From: Chloroflexota bacterium
GTDB taxonomy: Bacteria; Chloroflexota; Anaerolineae; 4572-78; J111
Length of the DNA stretch: 6,806 nucleotides
Assembly (NCBI GenBank): GCA_003694775.1
Contig: RFJV01000327.1
Span: 1 to 6,806 of the forward strand
Direction: 5' to 3'
Positions 1-5,624 of this stretch are shown piece by piece (the first letter of the stretch is position 1; each line of letters opens with the position of its first letter). Under the pieces are notes generated by a model, which searched no databases, had not been told where the DNA came from, and saw only the letters and a list, made by a program, of their open reading frames with translations. A program made the translations under genes and the position numbers.

Positions 1-2442
1 CCGGTTGAGGAACTCTGCCAGCCGCTGGGCCTCAAAGCGGTTGGCCGCGGTGTCGAACCCCTTTTGTTCGACCAGCCGGCCCGTGTGCGGGTCAACCACG
101 GCAATGTTGACCCCCCGCCGGTGGGCCGAGGCGTCCACCGCATCGTCGCCAAAGCCTACGGTGATGAAGGCAAAATCCGCCCCGCTGTTGGCCTCGATAT
201 CGACCGGGGTGTCCACGCCGGTTTGCCCGATGGTCCGGGAGGCCGGCAGGACCTGCCGGGGTTGGGCGGTGTGGGCAAAGTGGAGCACCAGCCGGTTGAG
301 GCCGTCTTTCAGCAGGGCCTCCGGCAGGTCGGCCTGGATGACCTGCCAGCCTTCGTGTAGTGAGTAGCTATGAGGCAGAGGGTGTCCGTTCAGGCTCAGG
401 CTGACCTGCTGGGGCGGCGCGCCGGGGTAGGCGAACGGCGCGATTTGCAGGCGCACCTGCCGGTTGCCGCCTCCCCGGACGGGGAAGAAGATAACCGCCT
501 GCCGGGCCGCGGCCCAGTTGGCCGTGGCGGCAAAGATGTCTTCATTGCCGGCCCAGCCTTCGCCGCGGTAGGGGTCGGTGCTCCACTGACCAAAGTCCAG
601 GGTCAGGGGGTCAGGAACCGGGGCTTGCCGTACGGCAAACGCCTCCACACCGGGACTGCGGTAGACCGGCTCCGGCTGGTGAGGGATAAGCTCCAGGGCG
701 AGATTTCGTGTAGTCAGATAGGTATCCTCATACGGTTTGCGGTGAGGAATGGGTTCGTGGATGACCAGATACTTGATATTGTACAGGGTCATCAGGTCTG
801 CGGCCTGCTCGCGGGCGCGCTGGAGGGTGTCCTCATCCACCGGATGGTACAGTTCGGCCTCGGTCAGGGCGTAGAAGAGGGGAATGCGGCGGTAGTAGTC
901 GAACTTGAAATCCGGGTTGCGGCTGGTGTTGCCGCCCAGCATTGGCCGGTGGTGGGCGGACTGGTAGTATTGAATCTGGGTCCGTTCTGCGCCCAGCGTG
1001 CCGTAGCTGTTGCGCCAGCCCAGCGGCAGGTGCAGGAGGGTGAAGCTGTCCGGCTCGGCGGCCATCTGGCGGTACAGGTCGGGGATGCGGGCGTCGGTCA
1101 GGGGGAGAGGTGCGCTGAACTGGTCGAACAGCAGAACGACCAGCAGGGCCGCGGCCAGCACCGGCGACCCCAGGCGCAGGCGGCCGGCCCGGCTCATCAG
1201 CCAGGCCGAGCCGTAGGCCACCAGCACCGCCAGCGACATCGTCAGCGGAATGCCAAACCGGTTGGGAACGCGGTTGGCATTGATGACCGGGATGTAGTGG
1301 AGCAGGGCAAAGGGCAGGGGAAAGGTCACTTCCAGGCCGTCCAGGTTGAAGCGGTTCTGCCCGTTGATGGTCAGCAGAGGGCCGAGGCTGAGGACGGTAA
1401 AGATAAGCACGCTCCACAGCCAGACCCGGTTTTCTCTGCGCCGGACGGCAAATCCCAGCAGGGCCAGGGCCGTGACCCCGTACCCCAGGAACAGGGTATT
1501 GACATCGCTGAACCGGCCCCGCCCCTCGATGACTGCCCGCAGTTCGGCCAGCCAGTCTACCCCCGACAGAGGGTGCAGGGGCGTGAGAGTGAACAGTCCT
1601 ACCAGGTCGGCGCTGAGTTTGAGACCTTCACCCCAGCCGGGTTCCGCATAGGCCGGGTCGAGAAAATCCGGCAGGACAGACAGGATGAAAGGCGCGGTCA
1701 GGGCCAGGGTCAGCAGGCCGATGAGGGCAAGGCGGGTTGCCAATTGGAGGATGGGGGAGGTGGAATGTCGAAAGTGGAAGGTCAGAATAATCAGGGTAAG
1801 AAACAGCAGGAAAACGCTGTAGGTCAGCTCCGCATACAGGCAGAAGGCGGCGAACAGGGCGGTCAGGAAGATATTTTTGCCGCCACCCTGGCGCAGGGTT
1901 TTCAGCAGAAAGAGGGTATAAAACGGAAACCACTGGATGGTAACGAAGTTGTAGTGTCCCAGCGCGGCGTACATCATCCGGCTGGCCGAAAAGGCGAAGA
2001 CCGCGCCGGCCAGAAAGGCGGCAGATAATTTTGGTTGAAAGTTGAATTTTGAATGGGTAAGCAGGTACAGGGCCAGCAGGTACATGCCGAAGGCGCTGGA
2101 CACAAAAGAGAAGAGCAGAGTCAGGTTGCTGGCAACCGGCAGAGAGAGGCCAAGCTGGAGCGGCAGACCAAAGGCGGCGTTGAACAGGTTGAAGGTGTAG
2201 GTGGTCAGGTTGACGCCCAGAGGGAAGAAAATATAATCCGAGTACAGGGGTGTCTGGCCCAGGTTCAGCAGGCTGAACTTGAACCACCACATATTCCACA
2301 AAAAGGTAGACTCGTCGAAGGCCCAGGTGGCCTCGCCGGGCACGTGGGTGGTTAGCCTGACCGCCAGCGGCCAGGTCAGCACCAGGGCCAGCAGAATGTA
2401 CAGGCCGATAATCACCAGATGGGGGCGGTATCGTCGGTTCAT
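1..2442 (-). CDS. GT-C/PMT-like multi-pass membrane protein with C-terminal ILEI-like domain (partial, C-terminus off window)
   Basis: The frame is open from ATG at 2442 to base 1: 814 codons with no stop, so the C-terminus lies outside. Hydrophobic helices are visible near residues 8-30, 105-128, 140-160, 168-182, 192-222, 235-256, 316-333, 340-358, 396-416 and 426-446. The first loop contains an acidic pair (D43-E44) followed by WNMWWF, as in GT-C glycosyltransferases that use a polyprenyl-phosphate sugar donor. Residues about 465-610 form a soluble part with LLHLPLGWRNSYG and YYQSAHHRPMLGGNTSR, a pattern I associate with large Chloroflexota membrane proteins of the YfhO/PMT kind. Residues about 615-730 look like a beta-sandwich. 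Residues about 740-812 (FITVGFGDD, RRGVNIAVVDPHTG, FDTAA) match the ILEI/PANDER-like pattern. The likely role is transfer of sugar to a surface polymer or protein; substrate unknown. No Shine-Dalgarno precedes the ATG. The frame stays open upstream, with a GTG at 2460 as an alternative start. Two heptad-repeat arrays lie inside the gene. Confidence 0.85.
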   Translation of the reverse strand, partial: MNRRYRPHLVIIGLYILLALVLTWPLAVRLTTHVPGEATWAFDESTFLWNMWWFKFSLLNLGQTPLYSDYIFFPLGVNLTTYTFNLFNAAFGLPLQLGLSLPVASNLTLLFSFVSSAFGMYLLALYLLTHSKFNFQPKLSAAFLAGAVFAFSASRMMYAALGHYNFVTIQWFPFYTLFLLKTLRQGGGKNIFLTALFAAFCLYAELTYSVFLLFLTLIILTFHFRHSTSPILQLATRLALIGLLTLALTAPFILSVLPDFLDPAYAEPGWGEGLKLSADLVGLFTLTPLHPLSGVDWLAELRAVIEGRGRFSDVNTLFLGYGVTALALLGFAVRRRENRVWLWSVLIFTVLSLGPLLTINGQNRFNLDGLEVTFPLPFALLHYIPVINANRVPNRFGIPLTMSLAVLVAYGSAWLMSRAGRLRLGSPVLAAALLVVLLFDQFSAPLPLTDARIPDLYRQMAAEPDSFTLLHLPLGWRNSYGTLGAERTQIQYYQSAHHRPMLGGNTSRNPDFKFDYYRRIPLFYALTEAELYHPVDEDTLQRAREQAADLMTLYNIKYLVIHEPIPHRKPYEDTYLTTRNLALELIPHQPEPVYRSPGVEAFAVRQAPVPDPLTLDFGQWSTDPYRGEGWAGNEDIFAATANWAAARQAVIFFPVRGGGNRQVRLQIAPFAYPGAPPQQVSLSLNGHPLPHSYSLHEGWQVIQADLPEALLKDGLNRLVLHFAHTAQPRQVLPASRTIGQTGVDTPVDIEANSGADFAFITVGFGDDAVDASAHRRGVNIAVVDPHTGRLVEQKGFDTAANRFEAQRLAEFLNR
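1759..1786 (+). repeat. Degenerate heptad repeat array inside the membrane-protein gene
   Basis: On the plus strand four consecutive 7-mers read GGTGGAA, TGTCGAA, AGTGGAA and GGTCAGA; the first three share the pattern N-G-T-S-G-A-A. The array covers residues 219-228 of the minus-strand membrane protein, just after a hydrophobic helix (about 205-222). It belongs to the same N-G-N-N-G-A-A grammar as the arrays at 2033, 2467 and 2545. The first three units make 21 bp, which is seven codons. Confidence 0.6.
2033..2053 (+). repeat. Three-unit heptad array inside the membrane-protein gene
   Basis: Three consecutive 7-mers, GGTTGAA, AGTTGAA and TTTTGAA, read on the plus strand. They total exactly 21 bp and so keep the reading frame of the overlapping minus-strand gene. 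They encode residues 130-137 (about HSKFNFQP), a hydrophilic loop between two membrane helices. The local composition is clearly more AT-rich than the flanks, as expected for an insertion or expansion. Confidence 0.65.
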
Positions 2443-2447
2443 AGGGC

Positions 2448-2458
2448 GGTATGATACC
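2448..2458. promoter_or_regulatory. 11-bp palindrome just upstream of the membrane-protein start
   Basis: GGTAT-G-ATACC is a perfect 5+5 palindrome ending five bases from the ATG at 2442. On the minus strand it includes TGGTATCAT, an extended -10-like sequence (TGN followed by TATCAT). A start from it would give a near-leaderless transcript, which fits the lack of a Shine-Dalgarno. A 9-bp direct repeat (gggcggtat) at 2423-2431 and 2444-2452, spaced 21 bp, overlaps it. This could be a promoter or operator; no regulator is known. Confidence 0.3.
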
Positions 2459-2466
2459 ACGAAGAA

Positions 2467-2487
2467 TGACGAATGACGAATGACGAA
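2467..2487 (+). repeat. Perfect three-unit heptad array (TGACGAA)x3
   Basis: Three identical tandem copies of TGACGAA lie in the 128-bp divergent intergenic region, preceded by GAAGAA and followed by a diverged TGCGG. It is a microsatellite-like short tandem repeat with the same N-G-N-N-G-A-A pattern as the two arrays inside the neighbouring gene. It produces a chance ATG at 2487 that extends the downstream ATPase frame, which I do not take as the start. Confidence 0.9.
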
Positions 2488-2544
2488 TGCGGTGGTGGTG
2501 GTCCAGGCTGTACTGGCAGTTGCCTGCAGACCTCCGCCCTCCGC

Positions 2545-2565
2545 TTCATCCTTCATCCCTCATCC
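2545..2565 (-). repeat. Three-unit heptad array directly before the ATPase start
   Basis: On the plus strand the units are TTCATCC, TTCATCC and CTCATCC; on the minus strand GGATGAG, GGATGAA, GGATGAA, again N-G-N-N-G-A-A. It is in the opposite orientation to the TGACGAA array 57 bp away. It ends five bases before the ATG at 2571, where a ribosome binding site would normally lie. Confidence 0.8.
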
Positions 2566-2570
2566 TTACC

Positions 2571-3269
2571 ATGAACCCAATGCCGGAAGCACGCAATCCT
2601 TTCTTTCCCTTTCACGCCCTCGGTTTCCGGGGCAACCCGTTCCGCGCACTGACCGACGAGGAATGGGCGGAAACAGCTATCCTCCCTGCGGTGGTCACAG
2701 AGGCTCTGCCCAAAGGAGAACACCTGCAGATTATGGGGTCAGCCGGGAGCGGGAAGACGACCACCCTGCTGGCCCTGCAGAGGCACTTTCAGGAGCGGGG
2801 CTTGCGGACGGCCTATGAATACCTGCCGGACGGGGCGACCACCTGCCGCACCGACCCCCGTTCGCTGGAGGTGTTCCTGCTGGATGAGGCTCAGCGGCTC
2901 AGCCGCGGGGCGCGGACGAGGCTTATTTCGGCAGTGCGGGCGAGCGGGACGCGGCTGGTGCTGGGTACTCACCGCGACCTGTCCGCCTGCTTTGCCGCGG
3001 AGATGCCGGTGACCACTGTCCTGCTGGCGGTCCCGTCGCCGGCCCGACTGCGGCAGATTCTCCACCGCCGGATGGCCTTTTTTGCCCTCCATCCCGGCGC
3101 GGCCCCGCCTATCAGCGATGACGCCCTGGAGACCCTTCTCCGGGCCTGCGGCGGCAACCTGCGGGCGATGGAGCACGGTCTGTACGAGGCTTTTCAGGCC
3201 TGGGCCAGGGCGGGGCAGATGCCGGGCATTCTCACCGCCGCGGTTCTGACCCCCTTTTTTGAGGCGTAG
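2571..3269 (+). CDS. Compact ExeA/AAA_22-like ATPase
   Basis: This 232-residue protein has a full P-loop ATPase core. Walker A is GSAGSGKT at 56-63, Walker B VFLLDEAQ at 101-108 (D105, E106), a sensor-1-like LVLGTHRD at 129-136, and a GGNLRAM motif at 194-200, typical of the lid helix in ExeA/Orc-type ATPases. The N-terminal FHALGFRGNPF (13-24) resembles the 'GF..NPF' opening of ExeA-family proteins. It is probably a cytoplasmic AAA+ ATPase acting on a protein or nucleic-acid partner; the partner is unknown. Only about 38 residues separate Walker A from Walker B, fewer than usual. The frame is open back to 2487, but that stretch translates heptad repeat and low-complexity sequence, so ATG 2571 is preferred (ATG 2580 also possible). 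No Shine-Dalgarno is present. It is the only plus-strand gene, divergent from the membrane protein and convergent with the pfk operon. Confidence 0.85.
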   Translation: MNPMPEARNPFFPFHALGFRGNPFRALTDEEWAETAILPAVVTEALPKGEHLQIMGSAGSGKTTTLLALQRHFQERGLRTAYEYLPDGATTCRTDPRSLEVFLLDEAQRLSRGARTRLISAVRASGTRLVLGTHRDLSACFAAEMPVTTVLLAVPSPARLRQILHRRMAFFALHPGAAPPISDDALETLLRACGGNLRAMEHGLYEAFQAWARAGQMPGILTAAVLTPFFEA

Positions 3270-3272
3270 GAC

Positions 3273-3286
3273 AACTGCTCGCAGTT
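3273..3286. terminator. Small hairpin between convergent genes
   Basis: AACTGC-TC-GCAGTT is a perfect short inverted repeat in the 20-bp gap between the stops of the ATPase (3269) and the arrestin-like gene (3290). It could serve both strands as a weak transcription stop or 3' stabiliser. No T-run follows it on either strand, so a classical intrinsic terminator is not supported. Confidence 0.35.
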
Positions 3287-3289
3287 AAC

Positions 3290-3700
3290 CTACCAGATGT
3301 CCGCCTTCTCCGCCAGGGGAGAAAGGATAAAGGACTGACTGCCCTTAGGGTCGCGGCCAAAGGGGATATCGATAGCCGCCTCCACTTCCCAGACAATGCT
3401 GATGTAATGGCCGGCATAGCTCCAGGGTTCATTGGGCAGGGTAAACTGAAAGCTGTACTGGTAGGGCATCCCGGCCTGCATTGGCCCTTCCATCAGGACC
3501 ATCTCCTCGATGACTTTCCGGTCGATATCGCCCCGGCCTTCGGTGCGCCACTGCAGACGGGCCACCAGCCGCCGGCTCTTCAGGTCGCCATCGGGTACGG
3601 CCAGCACTTCCCCGCGCACCACATCGCCCGGTGCAAACCGTTTGACCGTGCCGATTGTCTCTCCTCCCTGCAGGGTCACTTCGATATTTGCTCCTGCCAT
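3290..3700 (-). CDS. Small soluble arrestin-like (Spo0M/arrestin-fold) protein
   Basis: This is a 136-residue protein without signal peptide or membrane segment. It is beta-rich, with FAPGDVVRGEVLA at 22-34, LQWRTEGRGD at 49-58, and the stretch 88-113 containing LPNEPWSYAGHYISIVWEVE, followed by SFILSP at 123-128. This order (gated 'G..V.G.V' strand, basic middle, 'P.SY.G..I.I.W.V.A..D' strands, final 'f.l.P') resembles arrestin-like C-domains and Spo0M-type proteins. I infer the fold by eye; no function follows from it. ATG 3700 is chosen over a longer upstream frame because AAGGAGG sits seven bases before it and its first base is the last base of the preceding gene's stop (TAATG). It is the last gene of the pfk operon, so co-translation with the upstream arrestin-like protein is likely and a complex is plausible. 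Confidence 0.8.
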   Translation of the reverse strand: MAGANIEVTLQGGETIGTVKRFAPGDVVRGEVLAVPDGDLKSRRLVARLQWRTEGRGDIDRKVIEEMVLMEGPMQAGMPYQYSFQFTLPNEPWSYAGHYISIVWEVEAAIDIPFGRDPKGSQSFILSPLAEKADIW

Positions 3701-4317
3701 TATGCCGCCTCCTTCACCAGTTCCGGCAGAACGACCAGTTCTTTTTCCTGCACTACATCGGGCCAGCCGGTAACTTCTATTTTCATCCGTACGAACCATT
3801 GAATTTGATTGTTGATTGCCTTAAAGGTATGCATTCCCTGCCGGGGAATCTGCAGGGTGCGGTCATCGTACAGCGTTTCCCCGCGGCGGTAAGCACGGGC
3901 CGGCAGGTCGAACTCTGCGGCAATATCCTCGTGGGTAACGGTGTAGGTGTCGGTGCCGCGGCGGTAGCGGGCCGTTTCCCGCTGAACAAGCTGGAGCAGA
4001 ATACGCCCGGCATTGACGTTCGATTTGAAGGTGTGCTCCACGTGGCAGGTGAACCGCTCGCCGACCCGCAGGGTGTCGGAGGAAACGGTAATGGTCGGGG
4101 TGCCGACGCGTGCCCTGGCCACGAACTGCATCGCGCCAATGGCAATCATTACCAGCCCTATCACCACAAAAGGTATGCCGAACAGGGCAAATACAATACC
4201 TCCCCCGCTCAACCAGGCCATCAGCATCCACACCACGGCAAAGCCGGCAAAAAACAGACCGAATACAATGAGGAATATCTGGGCACAGCCAGAAGTTGAT
4301 ATTGTTGTCTGGTGCAT
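3700..4317 (-). CDS. Two-TM protein with cytoplasmic arrestin-like domain
   Basis: This is a 205-residue protein. Two hydrophobic helices (about 12-36 and 41-66) are joined by a short Gly-rich turn and followed by ARAR, which by the positive-inside rule places the C-terminal part in the cytoplasm. Residues about 72-200 are beta-rich: TLRVGERFTCHVEHTF (82-97), a Tyr/Thr-rich middle with a His-Glu (129-130), LQIPRQGMHTFKA (155-167) and IQWFVRMKIEVTGWPD (172-187), ending VVLPE. The 'iP..g.hsf...n..i.W.v...i' ending parallels the neighbouring 136-residue protein and arrestin-fold domains generally, so the two look like a related pair, one membrane-tethered and one soluble. It lies 32 bp downstream of pfk with a strong GAGGAGG site. 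Function unknown. Confidence 0.8.
   Translation of the reverse strand: MHQTTISTSGCAQIFLIVFGLFFAGFAVVWMLMAWLSGGGIVFALFGIPFVVIGLVMIAIGAMQFVARARVGTPTITVSSDTLRVGERFTCHVEHTFKSNVNAGRILLQLVQRETARYRRGTDTYTVTHEDIAAEFDLPARAYRRGETLYDDRTLQIPRQGMHTFKAINNQIQWFVRMKIEVTGWPDVVQEKELVVLPELVKEAA
3708..3714 (-). promoter_or_regulatory. Shine-Dalgarno for the soluble arrestin-like gene, embedded in the upstream gene
   Basis: AAGGAGG on the minus strand, seven bases before ATG 3700, lies in the last codons of the upstream gene. With the TAATG stop/start overlap it fixes the start and indicates translational coupling. Confidence 0.75.
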
Positions 4318-4323
4318 AATCTT

Positions 4324-4330
4324 CCTCCTC
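4324..4330 (-). promoter_or_regulatory. Shine-Dalgarno for the two-TM arrestin-like gene
   Basis: GAGGAGG on the minus strand ends six bases before ATG 4317, inside the 32-bp gap after the phosphofructokinase stop. It supports this start and translation from a shared pfk transcript. Confidence 0.75.
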
Positions 4331-4349
4331 GGCTAAAATAGGGCTGATA

Positions 4350-5456
4350 TTAATCCCCAAAACTGATACCCAAATCGCGGGCGGTGAGGATGGTGTCGCA
4401 GTCAACGGGTACGGCCTTGATATGCCCGACGATTTTTTCCAGCGGTACATAGCGCACGGTCGGCGGGTCCAGGCAAATCATCTTGCCGGACTCCCCTTCG
4501 GCCAGGGCACGGACCGCGGCCGCGCCAAAGCGCAGGGCAATCAGGCGGTCAAATGTGGTGGGCGACCCGCCGCGCAGGAGATGTCCCAGCACCACTACCC
4601 GCGCCTCTTTGCCGGTCAATTCCTGCAGTTCGTGGGCCACTTTCTGCCCCACGCCGCCCAACCGTTCGGCCCGGCCCACTTCTCTTTCCAGCACAGTATA
4701 GCTCCCGCCGACCGGCCTGGCCCCTTCGGCCACTACCACAATGGCAAAATCCCGCCCTTCGGCGATGCGCTGGTTCACTTTTTCGGCTACTTTGTGGATG
4801 TCGTACGGAATTTCCGGGATGAGGATGGCGTCTGCCGTACCGGAGACACCGGCGTTGAGGGCAATCCAGCCGGCATACCGGCCCATCACCTCGACCACCA
4901 TAATGCGGTGGTGGGCCTGGGCAGTGGTGTGCAGGCGGTCAATGCATTCGGTAGCAAACGAGACCGCGGTGTCAAAGCCAAAGGTCACCACGGTCAGGTC
5001 CAGGTCGTTGTCGATGGTTTTGGGCACGCCGATGACCCGCAGGCCGCGGCGGTAGAACTCGTTGGCTATGGCCAGGGAGCCATCGCCGCCAATGGCGATG
5101 AGCGCGTCCAGCCGGTGCCGTTTGAACGCGGCCAGCACCTCGTCGGAGCGGTCTACCTCCACCAGCCGGCCCGTCTCGTCCGGCATGGGGTATCTCAGCG
5201 GATTGCCGCGGTTGGTGGTCCCCAAAATTGTTCCGCCCAGATGGGTAATTCCCCGCACCGATTCACGGGTCAGCCGTACCAGGCCGCCGTCCGGATACCG
5301 CTCCGGGTGGAGCAGTCCCTCGTAGCTGTCGCGGATGCCAAAGCACTCCCAGCCCCGGTTGCTGGCGGCCAGCACCACCGCCCGGATGACCGCATTCAGT
5401 CCGGGCGCGTCGCCGCCGCCGGTGTTGATGGCGATACGTTGGATGGAATGCGTCAT
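4350..5456 (-). CDS. pfkA: 6-phosphofructokinase (ATP- or PPi-dependent not decided)
   Basis: This 368-residue enzyme phosphorylates fructose 6-phosphate to fructose 1,6-bisphosphate in glycolysis, in the cytoplasm. Visible motifs: NTGGGDAPGLNAVIR (11-25) for phosphoryl-donor binding, IGGDGS (122-127), PKTIDND (145-151) with catalytic aspartates D149 and D151, VVEVMGRYAG (187-196), VVAEGA (241-246), and VLGHLLRGGSP (289-299) with H292/R295 for sugar-phosphate binding. G126 corresponds to the E. coli Gly104 position (ATP type). K146 corresponds to position 124, where classic ATP enzymes have Gly and PPi enzymes Lys. This G/K pair is seen in the group III-like PFKs, so the donor cannot be read off directly. 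The length is slightly above the about 320 residues of bacterial PfkA and fits group III. ATG 5456 is chosen because GTGAGGT lies five bases upstream and the conserved N-terminus begins there; the frame extends to 5531 without conservation. It leads the three-gene operon. Confidence 0.95.
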   Translation of the reverse strand: MTHSIQRIAINTGGGDAPGLNAVIRAVVLAASNRGWECFGIRDSYEGLLHPERYPDGGLVRLTRESVRGITHLGGTILGTTNRGNPLRYPMPDETGRLVEVDRSDEVLAAFKRHRLDALIAIGGDGSLAIANEFYRRGLRVIGVPKTIDNDLDLTVVTFGFDTAVSFATECIDRLHTTAQAHHRIMVVEVMGRYAGWIALNAGVSGTADAILIPEIPYDIHKVAEKVNQRIAEGRDFAIVVVAEGARPVGGSYTVLEREVGRAERLGGVGQKVAHELQELTGKEARVVVLGHLLRGGSPTTFDRLIALRFGAAAVRALAEGESGKMICLDPPTVRYVPLEKIVGHIKAVPVDCDTILTARDLGISFGD

Positions 5457-5461
5457 GGTGT

Positions 5462-5468
5462 ACCTCAC
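5462..5468 (-). promoter_or_regulatory. Shine-Dalgarno of the phosphofructokinase gene
   Basis: GTGAGGT on the minus strand, five bases before ATG 5456. Just upstream (about 5473-5495) the strand is AT-rich (AAAAATATGTTAAGAAT), a plausible place for a -10 element, but I see no convincing -35 box. The promoter itself is therefore not called. Confidence 0.55.
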
Positions 5469-5530
5469 TTGCATTCTTAACATATTTTTCTGTTCATCTG
5501 CCGCGAGCCATATTCGCCCCCAAAATAGCA

Positions 5531-5617
5531 TACAGGTTGCCGGCCTAACGCCCCGCGCTTCACCTGCGCCGCGAAGTGTAGCGGCGTCAGGTGCAAGCGC
5601 GGGTTAGCGTGCCTGTA
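5531..5617 (-). repeat. attC-like imperfect palindrome (possible integron cassette recombination site)
   Basis: This is a long imperfect inverted repeat with an 8-nt loop at 5573-5580. Stem blocks from the inside out: 5567-5572 with 5581-5586, 5561-5566 with 5588-5593, 5553-5560 with 5595-5602, 5545-5549 (CTAAC) with 5603-5607 (GTTAG), and outer TACAGG/CCTGTA. Single unpaired bases T5587 and C5594 lie on one arm, and three unpaired bases 5550-5552 on the other. Read in the direction of vapBC, the distal arm ends in GCGTTAGGC, a perfect GTTRRRY core. The proximal arm carries CGCTAAC, matching RYYYAAC at five of seven positions. The core-to-core length of 67 bp, the extra bases in the proximal arm and the position right after the toxin stop all fit attC. 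The spacers between R and L boxes are shorter than usual. Alternatives are a dispersed REP/MITE-like repeat or a transcription stop; no T-tract follows. Confidence 0.5.
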
Positions 5618-5624
5618 CTTTCAT

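Noticed and set aside
370..2028. Plus-strand open frame of 552 codons opposite the membrane-protein gene
   Set aside because: Its translation is Gln/Gly/Arg-rich with no domain pattern, and it is antisense to a frame with clear membrane helices and recognisable motifs. Long antisense frames are common in GC-rich coding DNA.
833..2299. Minus-strand open frames at 833-1417 and 1628-2299 in a different frame from the membrane protein
   Set aside because: They overlap the continuous 814-codon frame and show Pro/Arg-rich, motif-less translations.
2467..2565. CRISPR array
   Set aside because: The repeat units are 7 bp, directly adjacent and without spacers.
2487..2570. Extension of the ATPase to an ATG at 2487
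   Set aside because: The added 28 residues translate the TGACGAA array, a GGT run and the TTCATCC array. They have no ribosome site and no domain character, so the ATG is a by-product of the repeat.
3570..3802. Longer start for the soluble arrestin-like gene at 3799
   Set aside because: The 33 extra residues overlap the upstream gene in another frame and are Arg/Gly-rich, while ATG 3700 has an excellent ribosome site and a TAATG junction.
4422..5480. Plus-strand open frame of 352 codons opposite phosphofructokinase
   Set aside because: It is a shadow of a certain gene; the translation is His/Gly/Gln-rich without motifs.
5531..5617. Intrinsic terminator of vapC as the main explanation for the palindrome
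   Set aside because: There is no T-run after the stem on either strand, and the stem has ordered unpaired bases and core-like ends. It may still slow transcription.
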